A DNA stretch of 64,000 nt from Lysobacterales bacterium (GTDB lineage: Bacteria > Pseudomonadota > Gammaproteobacteria > Xanthomonadales > Xanthomonadaceae): contig JADKCY010000006.1 in the NCBI GenBank assembly GCA_016718605.1, positions 113,649 to 177,648 on the forward strand, in the 5' to 3' direction. The notes beneath the pieces are model-generated. The model ran no database searches. It was not told where the DNA came from and was given only the letters and a program-made list of their open reading frames with translations. This document shows, in pieces, positions 27,242 through 37,151 of this stretch. Numbering within the stretch: the first letter of the stretch is position 1; each line of letters begins with the position of its first letter. Position numbers and translations under genes: made by a program.

Positions 27242-30200
27242 ACCTGGCAGCGCTCAGTCTGCGGCGCCCCGTGACCGCATGGATGTTCTTCATTTCAATG
27301 CTGCTTATCGGATTGATTGCGGCCTTCCGTTTGCCCTTGGAGTTCATGCCAGAGGTTGAGGCGCCATTCCTCTATATCGATCTGCCCTATCAGGGTTCAA
27401 CACCCGAAGAAATTGAAGACATCATCACCCGTCCCGCTGAAGAAGCGCTCGCGACACTGCCTGGCATCAAACAGATGAATTCGCAGTCGCGCTCGGACGG
27501 AGCGGGGATTTTTCTGGAGTTTGACTGGAGCCGCGACGCGCAGATTGCCGCTGCCGAAGCCCGTGAGCGACTGGATAGCATTCGCGATGAGTTACCGAGC
27601 GATTTCCAACGCTATTTCGTGATGAAGTTCGCCTCGGGCGACGAGCCATTGTTGCGTGTTCGGCTCTCCAGCGATCGCGACCTGGGGCGCGACTACGAAC
27701 TGCTGGAACGCGAGTTCAAACGGCGTCTGGAGCGATTGCCTGGTGTCGCCAGAGTCGATATTTCGGGCATTGCGGCGCCGGAAGTTGAGATTGCTCTGGA
27801 TAGTGATCGAATCACTGCCCATGGTGTCGATCTGAATGCCTTGGCACAGCGCCTCGCCGCGGCAAACTTTTCGGTCTCGGCGGGCCAAATTCTGAGCGTC
27901 GACCAGCGTCTGCGTGTCCAACCCATCGGTGAGTTCCGCTCGCTGGAAGAGCTTCGCAACCTGCCAATTGCAGACCCCGACCTACGCTTGCGCGATGTCG
28001 CCGATGTCCGTCTGGCGCCGGGGGAAATTGACTACGGTCGACGCTTGGATGGGCGTCCCGCCGTGGGCATCGATGTCTTCAAGGAACGCGACGCCAACCT
28101 CGTCAATACCGCACGTGGTGTGCTGTCTGAGGTGGACAAAGTTTCCGCGTTGCCGGAGTTCGCGGGCATCCAACTGTTCGTCATGCATGATCAGGCTGAC
28201 GGCGTAACCTCGTCACTCGCCGAATTGGGTGAGGCGGGCTTGCTCGGAACGGCGCTCTCCGTGCTGGTGCTGTTCTTTTTCTTGCGCCACTGGCCGTCCA
28301 CCCTGATGGTCTCGCTGGCGATACCGATCTGTTTCGTGATGACGTTGGGCATGATGTATTTCCTCGACATCAGTCTGAACATCCTTTCGATGATGGGCTT
28401 GTTGTTGGGTGTCGGCATGTTGGTCGACAACGCCGTAGTGGTCGTTGAGAGCATCTATCAAAAGCGTGAGAAATACCCCGACAATCCTTGGCTTGCTGCC
28501 ATCGAGGGGACGCGCAGTGTGCAGATATCGATCAGCGCAGGCACCCTGACCAGCGTCATTGTGTTCTTGCCGAACATCTTTGGTGAGCGCAACTTCATCG
28601 CGATCTATCTGTCGCAGGTGGCGTTCACCATCACGATCTCTCTGCTGTGTTCGTGGCTCGTTGCAGTGAGCCTGATTCCCATGCTGTCGGCACGCATGAA
28701 GACCCCTGAGGGCTTTCTGCGCAGCACGGGACTTGTCCATGCGATGCAGGATCGCTACGCCAGAGTGCTCGCGTGGACGCTGCATCATCCCCGCAAGACG
28801 ATGGCACTGTTGGCCTTGACATTGGGCATCAGCATGTTCCCAGCGTCGCAAACCGCGGTCGACATGTTCCCGGCAGGTGAAACGCGAGAATTGGAGCTGA
28901 CCTATCGCTGGAATGGCAGCTATCGACTGGACGAGTTGTCTACAGCGGTAAAGCAGGTGGAAGACTACCTCGACGCGCACCGTCAGGAATTTGAAATCAC
29001 CCAGATCTATAGCTGGTACAGCGAACGCGGCTGGGCGGGGACGCGGCTGACGTTGCAGGAAGAAGGCGATATCACGCCAACCTTGCAGCTCATGGAAAAA
29101 ATCCGTGAGGGACTGCCACAGTTGGCGATGGGTGAGATCGGATTTGATGATCAGAATCGCGGCCCCGGAGGCGGCAGCGGCGAAGGCTTGCGGGTGCTGT
29201 TGATCGGTGACTCTTCGCAAGTGCTGGCAGAGCTGTCCGACGCGGTGGTCAAGACCTTGTCCAGCTTACCGGGAGCTCGCGATGTCTACGCGGACTTGGG
29301 TACCAAGTCGCGCGAAGTTCAAATCATGGTGGACCGCGAACGTGCCCTGCAGTACGGCTTCAGCACCCAACAAATTGCCAACTACGTCAGCATCGCGCTA
29401 CGTGGGACACCTCTGCGCGAGTACCGATCCACTGCTGGCGAGGTGCCCGTGTGGTTGCGATTTGCGCAGTCAGAAGACGCCAGCATCGACGATCTGCGAG
29501 ACCTGAAGTTGCGCGCAGCGGATGGCAGCATGATTCCGTTGATGTCGATGATCTCCTTGAAGGTTCAAGCGGGCGCCAGCACCATCACTCGGCAGAACCG
29601 CCAGACCGCGCTTCCGATCAAGATCAACCTGATCGACGGCGTGACCATGGAGCAGGCGCGCGAAGATCTTGAGGCGGCCATGAAGTCGATCCAGTTGCCT
29701 GCAGGCTATCGTTTGAGTTTGGGCGGCGTCTTCGATGAGGCCGACAATGCGTTGGCACAAATGGGCTTCAACACCTTGATCGCATTGTTGATGGTGGTGG
29801 TCATCATGGCCGCGGTGTTTGAATCCCTGATGTTCCCACTGGTCATCGTTACCGGATTCGGTTTTTCGATCTTTGGGGTCTACTGGCTCTTCTGGTTGAC
29901 AGGCACCACCTTCTCGCTGATGGCGATGATTGGCATTCTGGTGTTGATGGGAGTGGTGGTAAACAACGGCATCGTCATGGTCGAGCATGTCAACGAACTG
30001 CGACGCATTGGCATGCCCCGCGATCTGGCCTTGGTACAAGGCTGTCGCGATCGCATGCGGCCGATCTTGATGACCATGGGCACAGCCATTCTCGGGATGC
30101 TGCCGCTCTGTTTCGGGGGTACTCAGCTTGGTGGTGATGGTCCTCCCTACTACCCGATGGCGCGTGCCATTGTGGGGGGGTTGGTTTTTTCAACGGCGAT

Positions 30201-30330
30201 CAGTTTGCTGGTGCTCCCAGTCCTTTACTCGCTCGCGGACAGGATGCGTTTGCGCACCGCTCAGCGCTGGCGTGATGCCGTGGATCGTGTGAAGCTGCGC
30301 ACCCCGCACAACGCAATCGAGGTTGAGTGA
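27238..30330 (+). CDS. RND efflux pump permease subunit B
   Basis: Second RND permease, 1030 residues, with the same duplicated architecture. The helix-4 motif is GMLVDNAVVVVES: the second aspartate of the canonical pair is asparagine. With subunit A and one adaptor the arrangement resembles MdtABC, where two different RND subunits form one heterotrimer. In that model one subunit may do most of the proton coupling and the other most of the substrate binding. Asp-Asn also occurs in other RND families, so inactivity cannot be concluded. It overlaps the glutathione peroxidase start. Confidence 0.92.
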   Translation: MNLAALSLRRPVTAWMFFISMLLIGLIAAFRLPLEFMPEVEAPFLYIDLPYQGSTPEEIEDIITRPAEEALATLPGIKQMNSQSRSDGAGIFLEFDWSRDAQIAAAEARERLDSIRDELPSDFQRYFVMKFASGDEPLLRVRLSSDRDLGRDYELLEREFKRRLERLPGVARVDISGIAAPEVEIALDSDRITAHGVDLNALAQRLAAANFSVSAGQILSVDQRLRVQPIGEFRSLEELRNLPIADPDLRLRDVADVRLAPGEIDYGRRLDGRPAVGIDVFKERDANLVNTARGVLSEVDKVSALPEFAGIQLFVMHDQADGVTSSLAELGEAGLLGTALSVLVLFFFLRHWPSTLMVSLAIPICFVMTLGMMYFLDISLNILSMMGLLLGVGMLVDNAVVVVESIYQKREKYPDNPWLAAIEGTRSVQISISAGTLTSVIVFLPNIFGERNFIAIYLSQVAFTITISLLCSWLVAVSLIPMLSARMKTPEGFLRSTGLVHAMQDRYARVLAWTLHHPRKTMALLALTLGISMFPASQTAVDMFPAGETRELELTYRWNGSYRLDELSTAVKQVEDYLDAHRQEFEITQIYSWYSERGWAGTRLTLQEEGDITPTLQLMEKIREGLPQLAMGEIGFDDQNRGPGGGSGEGLRVLLIGDSSQVLAELSDAVVKTLSSLPGARDVYADLGTKSREVQIMVDRERALQYGFSTQQIANYVSIALRGTPLREYRSTAGEVPVWLRFAQSEDASIDDLRDLKLRAADGSMIPLMSMISLKVQAGASTITRQNRQTALPIKINLIDGVTMEQAREDLEAAMKSIQLPAGYRLSLGGVFDEADNALAQMGFNTLIALLMVVVIMAAVFESLMFPLVIVTGFGFSIFGVYWLFWLTGTTFSLMAMIGILVLMGVVVNNGIVMVEHVNELRRIGMPRDLALVQGCRDRMRPILMTMGTAILGMLPLCFGGTQLGGDGPPYYPMARAIVGGLVFSTAISLLVLPVLYSLADRMRLRTAQRWRDAVDRVKLRTPHNAIEVE

Positions 30331-30815
30331 TGCCCAACGTGCATGATTTTACGGCGCAAAATCTCGAAGGTTCCGAAGTCGATCTTTCGACCTACAAGGG
30401 ACAGGTCCTGCTGATCGTCAACACCGCATCGAAATGCGGGTTCACGCCGCAGTATCGGGGCTTGGAGGCGCTATATCGGCAATGGCATGCCAAGGGTTTC
30501 AGTGTGTTGGGATTCCCCTGCGATCAGTTTGGTCACCAAGAACCCGGCGATGCAGAAGAAATTCGCAACTTCTGTAGCCTGAGCTATGACGTCAGCTTTC
30601 CAATGTTCGAGAAGGTTGAGGTCAACGGGAAGCAAACCCATCCGCTGTATGCATACTTGAAAAAGTCCGCCAAAGGACTACTAGGCAGCGAGTCGATCAA
30701 GTGGAACTTCACCAAATTTCTGGTGGGGCGCGATGGCAGGGTGGTCAAGCGCTATGCGCCCACAGATACCCCTGAAAGCATGGAAGGCGACATTAAGGAA
30801 CTGCTGGCAGAGTAA
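30330..30815 (+). CDS. Glutathione peroxidase family thiol peroxidase
   Basis: Reduces peroxides with glutathione or thioredoxin. It has 161 residues, with catalytic cysteine (not selenocysteine) in NTASKCGFTPQ, the second motif GFPCDQFG and the Trp/Asn motif WNFTKFLVG. The ATG at 30330 overlaps the preceding permease stop (TGATG), so it is translated with the efflux operon, which links peroxide defence and efflux in expression. A GTG one codon earlier is possible. Confidence 0.93.
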   Translation: MPNVHDFTAQNLEGSEVDLSTYKGQVLLIVNTASKCGFTPQYRGLEALYRQWHAKGFSVLGFPCDQFGHQEPGDAEEIRNFCSLSYDVSFPMFEKVEVNGKQTHPLYAYLKKSAKGLLGSESIKWNFTKFLVGRDGRVVKRYAPTDTPESMEGDIKELLAE

Positions 30816-30837
30816 GCCTGTGTTGCTGCGATACGGT

Positions 30838-30868
30838 GCTGCCGATGGCGGTCGCGCGCATCGGCAGC
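30838..30868. terminator. Terminator-like hairpin between convergent genes
   Basis: Ten-base perfect stem GCTGCCGATG/CATCGGCAGC with an 11-base loop, between the convergent peroxidase and EAL/HDOD genes. It lacks a long T-run, so termination strength is uncertain. Confidence 0.55.
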
Positions 30869-30905
30869 GTGTCGATTTGTGGGTCGCCGGCAGCCCGAAA
30901 GATGC

Positions 30906-32297
30906 CTACGCTTCGGCCAAGTCCATGGACCAAGCAAATGCCTCCAGATGCCGCGTGCTGGCCTCAGAGGGGTCTATTCGGCATTTCTCCGCATAGGTTG
31001 CCATGTGTTCGACATCATCGGCCTCGCAGGCGATGGTGAGTTGCAACATGTCCCCCATATGGCCCTCGCCATGCAGCACAGCCGCTTCGATTTCCGGTGC
31101 CACAGCAAGTTGGCTCATCGCGTCGGCCATCGGCACTTGCAGTACCGCGTCAACCAGTGAGAGCAGGCCTACCAAAAACAGCGCTTCGCGCTCTTTGGGA
31201 GGACGATTTTCGCCTAGCAGCTCCATCATGCGAGCACGCACAAGTGCACTTTCCAGCAGCGCTGAGGAGCGCGCCGAGCCCTTGTCTGCCCCATAGATCA
31301 GCAGCATAAGCCAGCGGTACAGCTTGTCCCGGCCGAGTTGCAACAGAGCACGCTCGATGGAGGTAACCTCCTGGCGCAGACCAATTGAAGCCGAGTTCAT
31401 GTAGCGCATCAACCGGACCGACAAGCCAGGGTCATGTTTGATCACATCGGCGATCTCGCGGATGTCCGCATCGCGACGCAAACGACCGAGCAGGTCGGCG
31501 ATCCGCGCCGTATTCGGACCGACTTTATTGGCACTCCAGTCTTCGCGACGGGTGATGAATCCGCCTTGGAAGAAACTCGCGCCCGCATTGAATGCAAGCT
31601 GAAAGTCTTCAATGCTGGGGACATCGCGTGCCAGCAGGCGCGCCTTGGAGCCGGACTTGTGCAGCTGTTCACCGATGTCACGCACTCGGCGCGGGTCAGT
31701 CAGCGACACCCGGACGATCACGTACTCAACCAATGGCACGATGCAAGCGGGTTCGAGTTGGCCGCTCTGAGCTTCGATGGCAATGTGGAAGCCCTGCTTG
31801 CGCAATGCGGTCACACGCTCGACCAACTGTGCGTCGGACAATCCCGCGCCATCATCGATACGCGATACCGTAAGTACGGTATTGGCAGGCGAAAGCGCAG
31901 CAACCGAGGCATGATCGAGAAACGTGTCCGGCACGTCGACAAAAGCCTTTCGATGCGCCAGAAGGCGCTCGATCTCCAGCTTGAGAATATTCCGCACCAG
32001 CACATCGGCGTAGACATGATGAATCTGACGACTGCGTGAGCGCAGACGCTGCTGCGTCGCTTGTTGCAACATGAAGTGATAACCGGCGACCTTCTGGTCT
32101 CGACCCAACACGGTCTCTCGACAAATGAACCCATTGGGGACAGTGGCGTCACCAGACTGGGTACCCGACAGTGACTGTTCCTCATCCAGAATCGGCGCAT
32201 GTCGATTCAATGTGTCGAAATCGCTGCCTGGCGGCTTGTTCGGCACGTTTGCGGGGGGCTTTCCGGAGAACATCCGGGAGAAGAATCCAGTCGTCAT
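30906..32297 (-). CDS. EAL-like/HDOD domain signalling protein
   Basis: A 463-residue cytoplasmic protein of the YuxH-like type. The N-terminal part (about 60-250) has an EAL fold in which the catalytic EAL and metal-binding motifs are absent (GYHFMLQ where EALxR would be expected), so it should not hydrolyse c-di-GMP. The C-terminal part (about 255-440) is an HDOD domain, beginning near LLGRLRRDADIREIADVIKHD. HDOD proteins act in signalling, often with chemotaxis, motility or c-di-GMP networks. It is alone and convergent with the peroxidase gene. Exact role unknown. Confidence 0.85.
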   Translation of the reverse strand: MTTGFFSRMFSGKPPANVPNKPPGSDFDTLNRHAPILDEEQSLSGTQSGDATVPNGFICRETVLGRDQKVAGYHFMLQQATQQRLRSRSRQIHHVYADVLVRNILKLEIERLLAHRKAFVDVPDTFLDHASVAALSPANTVLTVSRIDDGAGLSDAQLVERVTALRKQGFHIAIEAQSGQLEPACIVPLVEYVIVRVSLTDPRRVRDIGEQLHKSGSKARLLARDVPSIEDFQLAFNAGASFFQGGFITRREDWSANKVGPNTARIADLLGRLRRDADIREIADVIKHDPGLSVRLMRYMNSASIGLRQEVTSIERALLQLGRDKLYRWLMLLIYGADKGSARSSALLESALVRARMMELLGENRPPKEREALFLVGLLSLVDAVLQVPMADAMSQLAVAPEIEAAVLHGEGHMGDMLQLTIACEADDVEHMATYAEKCRIDPSEASTRHLEAFAWSMDLAEA

Positions 32298-32392
32298 CAG
32301 TCTTGCTCCAAGCGACGTTAATCTGGCGCCAACCCTGCGCCATCTCTAAGCTATACGTCATCTCTGCAAATCCCGGGCCGGAATCTTCCACC

Positions 32393-33013
32393 ATGCAAAA
32401 CCCACGAATGAGTCTGCTGCCTTCGCTGATTTTCAGCTCGCGCTGGCTGCAGTTGCCGTTATATCTCGGATTGATCCTTGCCCAAGCGGTCTACGTTTTT
32501 CTGTTTCTCAAAGAGTTGTGGCATCTCGTGCATGGTGCCGCCAATTTGACCGAACAGAGCATCATGTTGATGGTGCTGGGTCTGATTGACGTGGTGATGA
32601 TTTCTAATTTGCTGGTCATGGTCATCGTCGGTGGCTATGAGACCTTCGTTTCGCGGTTGGGCCTAGATGGACACCCCGATCAGCCGGAATGGCTCAGCCA
32701 TGTCAATGCCAGTGTGTTGAAGGTCAAGCTGGCGATGGCAATCATTGGTATCAGCTCGATTCATCTTCTGAAGACGTTCATCGCCGCCGGGGAACTGGGC
32801 GGTTTGCCGCTGTGCGGGTCGCCTGCCGCGGTGGAAGCAGCGGCAGCGTTGGTTGCCGCGGCAACGCCCGCCGTAAAAGCCTGCACCAATGTGACTGAGT
32901 TGGGCGTGATGTGGCAGACCATCATCCACATGGCCTTCATCGTATCGGCAATCGGCATCGCGTGGACGGATCGCTTGATGTCTTCCAGTATCAAGTCTTC
33001 CAACGAGCACTAA
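32393..33013 (+). CDS. YqhA/UPF0114 family membrane protein
   Basis: A 206-residue inner-membrane protein with several hydrophobic helices (about residues 19-37, 52-72, 105-125 and 170-190) and the family motif IDVVMISNLLVMVIVGGYE. The start at ATG 32393 gives MQNPRMSLLPSLIFSSRWL; ATG 32408 is an alternative. The function of the family is not established. It is single and divergent from the EAL/HDOD gene. Confidence 0.85.
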   Translation: MQNPRMSLLPSLIFSSRWLQLPLYLGLILAQAVYVFLFLKELWHLVHGAANLTEQSIMLMVLGLIDVVMISNLLVMVIVGGYETFVSRLGLDGHPDQPEWLSHVNASVLKVKLAMAIIGISSIHLLKTFIAAGELGGLPLCGSPAAVEAAAALVAAATPAVKACTNVTELGVMWQTIIHMAFIVSAIGIAWTDRLMSSSIKSSNEH

Positions 33014-33087
33014 CAGGCTGGGCGAGGAAGTGCTTGCCCGGGCCTTCTTACCGTCGCGAGATCGGCGGATGGGCGAAGGGTCTCCAG

Positions 33088-33117
33088 ACGAAGCAATCAC
33101 TAGCTCGATTGCTTCGT
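33088..33117. terminator. Hairpin between convergent genes
   Basis: An 11-base perfect stem ACGAAGCAATC/GATTGCTTCGT with an 8-base loop, between the YqhA-like gene and the alcohol dehydrogenase. It probably terminates both. Only a short T-stretch follows. Confidence 0.55.
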
Positions 33118-33169
33118 TGGAGAGGCATTGGACGACGCGGTCGCACCTCGCATTGCGCGATCCCTGCGC

Positions 33170-34345
33170 TCAGCCAATGACGCCAGCGAATGCCTTGGCG
33201 AGGATTTGCTTTGCAGCGGACGAATCAAAGCGGATCGGATTGCCACCTGCGGAGGGGTCTTGCACAGCCATCTCGGCGATCTCGTCGCTTCGTGTGGCAT
33301 CGACACCCAGTTCGCCCAAGGTATGCGGAACACCCACTAGAGCCCGCAATCTCAGCACGAACTGCAGGAACCCTTCGAAGCTTGCATCCGGCAATCCCAT
33401 GTAGGCAGAGAGGCGGGCAATTCGTTGTTCAATTGCCGACTGGTTGAACGCCAGCACATAGGGCATCAACGTCGCGTTGGTCATGCCGTGGTGGCTATCG
33501 AAGAGCGCGCCAATCGGATGCGCCAGCGCATGCATGCCGCCCAAGCCTTTCTGAAACGCGGTCGCACCCATTGCAGCGGCGGCCATCATGTCGGCACGCG
33601 CATCCAGATCGTTCGGGTCTTGCATGACGCGGGGCAGGGCGCTGGCGATCAGTCGGATGCCTTCCACGGCCACGCCATCGGCGAGTGGATGGAAGCCAGG
33701 TGCACAGTAGGCTTCCAGACAATGCGAAAGCGCATCCATGCCCGTGCCTGCGGTGATTTTCGGTGGCATACCCACGCTCAAGGCCGGATCGCAAATCACC
33801 ACGCTTGGCATGATCTTCGGGTGGAAGATGATTTTCTTGGTGTGATTCGACTCGTCGGTGACCACGGCGGCGCGGCCCACTTCCGATCCTGTGCCCGCGG
33901 TGGTTGGCACGGCAATGATCGGTGCGATGCCCGTCGGGTCAGCGCGTGTCCACCAGTCGCCAATGTCTTCAAAGTCCCAGATCGGGCGCGTTTGGCCAGA
34001 CATGAAGGCGATCAGTTTGCCGATGTCTAGACCGCTGCCGCCGCCAAAGGCGACCACGCCATCATGGCCCCCGGCGCGATAGACAGCGAGTCCGGCTTCG
34101 ACATTGGCACCCACCGGGTTGGGGCGGATGTCGGCAAATAAGGCAGCGCCAAGTCCCGCGGATTGCAAGTCGGCCAATACCGATTGGGTCATCGGAAGGC
34201 TGGCGAGTCCCGCATCAGTCACCAGCAACGGTTTGTGGATGCCGAGCGCGCGGCAATGATCAGCGAGTTCCGTAACGCGTCCAACGCCGAACTTCACGGC
34301 GGTGGGGTAGTTCCAGTTGGCTTTTACAGTCATGGTCGAACTCAC
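33170..34345 (-). CDS. Iron-containing alcohol dehydrogenase
   Basis: NAD(P)-dependent group III alcohol dehydrogenase of 391 residues. The nucleotide motif FGGGSGLDIGK is near residue 100. Metal ligands lie in GTGMDALSHCLEAY (Asp and His) and GGMHALAHPIGALFDSHHG (two His). The GTG start at 34345 overlaps the stop of the aldehyde dehydrogenase gene (GTGA); an ATG four codons later is an alternative. It is the last gene of the minus-strand cluster and could oxidise the alcohol end of a gamma-glutamylated amino alcohol, an inference from context only. Confidence 0.93.
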   Translation of the reverse strand: MSSTMTVKANWNYPTAVKFGVGRVTELADHCRALGIHKPLLVTDAGLASLPMTQSVLADLQSAGLGAALFADIRPNPVGANVEAGLAVYRAGGHDGVVAFGGGSGLDIGKLIAFMSGQTRPIWDFEDIGDWWTRADPTGIAPIIAVPTTAGTGSEVGRAAVVTDESNHTKKIIFHPKIMPSVVICDPALSVGMPPKITAGTGMDALSHCLEAYCAPGFHPLADGVAVEGIRLIASALPRVMQDPNDLDARADMMAAAAMGATAFQKGLGGMHALAHPIGALFDSHHGMTNATLMPYVLAFNQSAIEQRIARLSAYMGLPDASFEGFLQFVLRLRALVGVPHTLGELGVDATRSDEIAEMAVQDPSAGGNPIRFDSSAAKQILAKAFAGVIG

Positions 34346-35733
34346 AGGCGATGGCGGAGATGGAAAGATTTCGGACGGGTCATGTGTTCGTAGCCGACCG
34401 AGGAAAGCGTTGCCCCATGACCGGTGTGCTTGACGCCGGTCCAGGCCAGTGCAGGGTCAAGGTAGTCACAGCGATTCATGAACAGCGTGCCGGTGTTGAC
34501 CTGTTGTCCGAGGGCCTCGGCCACGTCCAGGTCTGCACTCCAGATCGAAGCCGAAAGGCCATAATCGCTGTCGTTCATCAGCGCGATGGCTTCCTCATCG
34601 TCACGCACCGCCATGATGCCGACCACGGGACCGAAATTCTCTTCGCGCATCAGTGACATCCGGTGATTCACATCGATCACCACCTGCGGGGCCATGTAGG
34701 CACTGCCTTCGGCGTCGGCGGCAAAACGCTTGCTGTCGATCAGGCAGCGCGCACCTTGCGCCACCGCAGCACGAACCTCACTGCGCACGAATTCAGCAGC
34801 AGATGGTTTGACCAGAGGTCCAAGGGTCGTGGACTGTTCTAGTGGATTGCCAAGCACATAGTCGTAGGTCAGCGCTTGAACGCGTTCGATGAATTCGCTG
34901 TACAGGCTTTGGTGAACATAAATCCGCTCAATCCCACAACAACTCTGCCCAGAATTGAAGAACGCGCCATCTACCAGATTCTCGACAGCATGCGCGAGGT
35001 TGGCATCGGCACGCACATACGCCGGATCTTTGCCGCCCAGTTCCAGTCCCGCGCCCAGGAAGTGCCCCGCAGCTGCTTGCGCGACTGCACGTCCACCTGC
35101 CACCGAGCCGGTGAAGTTGACCTGTTGCACGCGTTCACTGGCGATCATCCGTGCCGTTTGGTCATGACTCATCAGCAGATTCTGGAACAGCCCTTCGGGC
35201 AAACCTGCGGCCATGAAAGCGGCAGCGAAACGCTCGCCCACGAGTAGGGTTTGCGTGGCATGTTTGAGGATCACCGCATTGCCGGCCATCAGCGCGGGAA
35301 TCACTGCATTTACGGCGGTGAGATAGGGATAATTCCACGGTGCGATGACCAGTACGGTCCCCACGGGCTCACGTCGGATATAGCGCTTGAAACCGTCGAT
35401 GGCGGTTGGCACCACGTCCGCCAAGGCCTGTTCGGCAATCCCGATCATATAGCGCGCGCGATCCGTGAAACCCCGCAGTTCACCGGCGCCGTAGCGAACC
35501 GGACGGCCCATCTGCCAAGCGAGTTCGGGAACGATGTCGGCGGCCATGGCATTCATTGCATCGACCGCTGCAGCGCAATACGCAGCGCGTTCGGCAATGG
35601 GACGCAACTTCCACAGGCGCTGCGCCTGTTCGGCGGCATCCAGTGCGTTCGATAGGTCGGCATCGCTCGCCTGATCGCGTTGCACGTAGATGCTGCCATT
35701 GACGGGTGAAACGAGCTGAATCGAGTGACTCAT
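34342..35733 (-). CDS. NAD(P)-dependent aldehyde dehydrogenase
   Basis: ALDH-superfamily enzyme of 463 residues. The catalytic cysteine is in NSGQSCCGIERIY, the general-base glutamate in LELGGKDPAYV, and the cofactor region has APWNYPYLTAVN and FTGSVAGG. It would oxidise the aldehyde made by the neighbouring alcohol dehydrogenase, with which it overlaps by four bases. The ligase gene lies 27 bases upstream. Confidence 0.93.
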   Translation of the reverse strand: MSHSIQLVSPVNGSIYVQRDQASDADLSNALDAAEQAQRLWKLRPIAERAAYCAAAVDAMNAMAADIVPELAWQMGRPVRYGAGELRGFTDRARYMIGIAEQALADVVPTAIDGFKRYIRREPVGTVLVIAPWNYPYLTAVNAVIPALMAGNAVILKHATQTLLVGERFAAAFMAAGLPEGLFQNLLMSHDQTARMIASERVQQVNFTGSVAGGRAVAQAAAGHFLGAGLELGGKDPAYVRADANLAHAVENLVDGAFFNSGQSCCGIERIYVHQSLYSEFIERVQALTYDYVLGNPLEQSTTLGPLVKPSAAEFVRSEVRAAVAQGARCLIDSKRFAADAEGSAYMAPQVVIDVNHRMSLMREENFGPVVGIMAVRDDEEAIALMNDSDYGLSASIWSADLDVAEALGQQVNTGTLFMNRCDYLDPALAWTGVKHTGHGATLSSVGYEHMTRPKSFHLRHRL

Positions 35734-35760
35734 AAAGCTTCCAGAGCGTGAAGAAAAGGG

Positions 35761-37128
35761 TCAGTACTGCTCAAAGCCGCGCATCAGTTCCCAGTCGGTG
35801 ATCCGGCGGTCGTACTCGGACTGCTCCCAGTCGGCCGTGTGGCAGTAGTGATCGACCACTTCATCGCCAAGGGCGCCGCGCAGCAGGGTGGAGCAGCGCA
35901 TCGCAGCGGCGGCGTCGCGAAGAGTCTTGGGAACTTCCGCCAAGTGCGCGCCGGCGTAGGCATCGCCTTCGTAGGGCGCGACCAGACTCAAGCCTTCATC
36001 AATACCGGCAAGTCCCGCGATGATCAGGCCGCTGTAGGCCAGATAGGGATTCAGGTCCGCGCCGCCCATGCGGCATTCAATACGTACCCCTTTGCCACCT
36101 TCGCCACACAAACGGAATCCTGCGGTGCGATTGTCGCGGCTCCAGATCGCCCGAGTTGGCGCAAACGTGCCCGCCTGGAAGCGCTTGTAGGAGTTGATGT
36201 AGGGCGCGAGGAACCAGGTGATGTCACGGGCGTACTTCAGCTGTCCTGCGACCCAGGACTGCATCAGCTTGGACATGCCGTAGGGTTGATCCGGGTCGAA
36301 AAACAATGCCTGTTTGCCGTCCAGATCCCACAACGAATTGTGGATATGGCTGCTCGAACCTGCCAGGTCGTAGCGCCACTTGGCCATGAAGGTCACCGCC
36401 TTGCCTTGTTGATCGGCAATTTCCTTGCAGGCGTTTTTCATGATGACGTGGCGATCCGCCGAGGTCAGCGCATCGGCATAACGCACATTGATTTCTTCCT
36501 GCCCCGGGCCCCATTCGCCCTTCGAACATTCGACCGGAATCCCTGCGCCCTGCAAGCCCAGGCGCATAGCACGCAGAGCGGGCTCTTCGCGACTGGTCTG
36601 CAGGATGTGGTAGTCCTGAATGTAGGCACCAGCCGTACGTGGCTCGTGATAGCGCTTCGCGCGTGCTTGCGCGTAGCTGTCGTCAAACAGGTAGAACTCC
36701 AACTCGGAAGCGAACATGCCGCTCCAGCCCCTATCGGCAAGGCGTGCCAACTGGCGCTTGAGCATGCCGCGTGGGCTGTGCGGTAGATCGTGATGATGAT
36801 GGTCTTGTACATCACACAGCACTAACGCGGTGCCCGGCAGCCAGGGCGTCAGACGCAAGGTGTCGAGATCGGGCTTCATGACGAAGTCGCCGTACCCTTT
36901 GCTCCAACTCGCCGCGGCATAGCCGGGTACCGGTTCCATGTCGATGTCATCGGCCAGCAGATAGTTGCACCCGTGCGTTTCGTGGCAGGCACTGTCGAGG
37001 AAATACTCGGCCTGGAATCGCTTGCCGATCAAACGGCCCTGCATGTCGACAATGCAAGCCAACACGGTGTCGACGCGACCTTGCGCAACGGCATCTCGCA
37101 AGGCGTCAAAGGTGAGTGGGGCAGTCAT
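35761..37128 (-). CDS. Glutamine synthetase-like gamma-glutamyl-amine ligase
   Basis: A 455-residue member of the glutamine synthetase superfamily, of the PuuA/GlnA3-like type that joins glutamate to an amine other than ammonia. Active-site elements are visible: SELEFYLFDD, GQEEINVRY, HIHNSLWD and GADLNPYLAYSG. The gene sits with an ethanolamine-permease-like transporter, an aldehyde and an alcohol dehydrogenase and an amidohydrolase, not with nitrogen-regulatory genes. This argues for amine catabolism rather than ammonia assimilation. The substrate (ethanolamine, another amino alcohol or a polyamine) is inference. Confidence 0.88.
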   Translation of the reverse strand: MTAPLTFDALRDAVAQGRVDTVLACIVDMQGRLIGKRFQAEYFLDSACHETHGCNYLLADDIDMEPVPGYAAASWSKGYGDFVMKPDLDTLRLTPWLPGTALVLCDVQDHHHHDLPHSPRGMLKRQLARLADRGWSGMFASELEFYLFDDSYAQARAKRYHEPRTAGAYIQDYHILQTSREEPALRAMRLGLQGAGIPVECSKGEWGPGQEEINVRYADALTSADRHVIMKNACKEIADQQGKAVTFMAKWRYDLAGSSSHIHNSLWDLDGKQALFFDPDQPYGMSKLMQSWVAGQLKYARDITWFLAPYINSYKRFQAGTFAPTRAIWSRDNRTAGFRLCGEGGKGVRIECRMGGADLNPYLAYSGLIIAGLAGIDEGLSLVAPYEGDAYAGAHLAEVPKTLRDAAAAMRCSTLLRGALGDEVVDHYCHTADWEQSEYDRRITDWELMRGFEQY

Positions 37129-37151
37129 GCGATGTACTCGATGGGAGTGAA

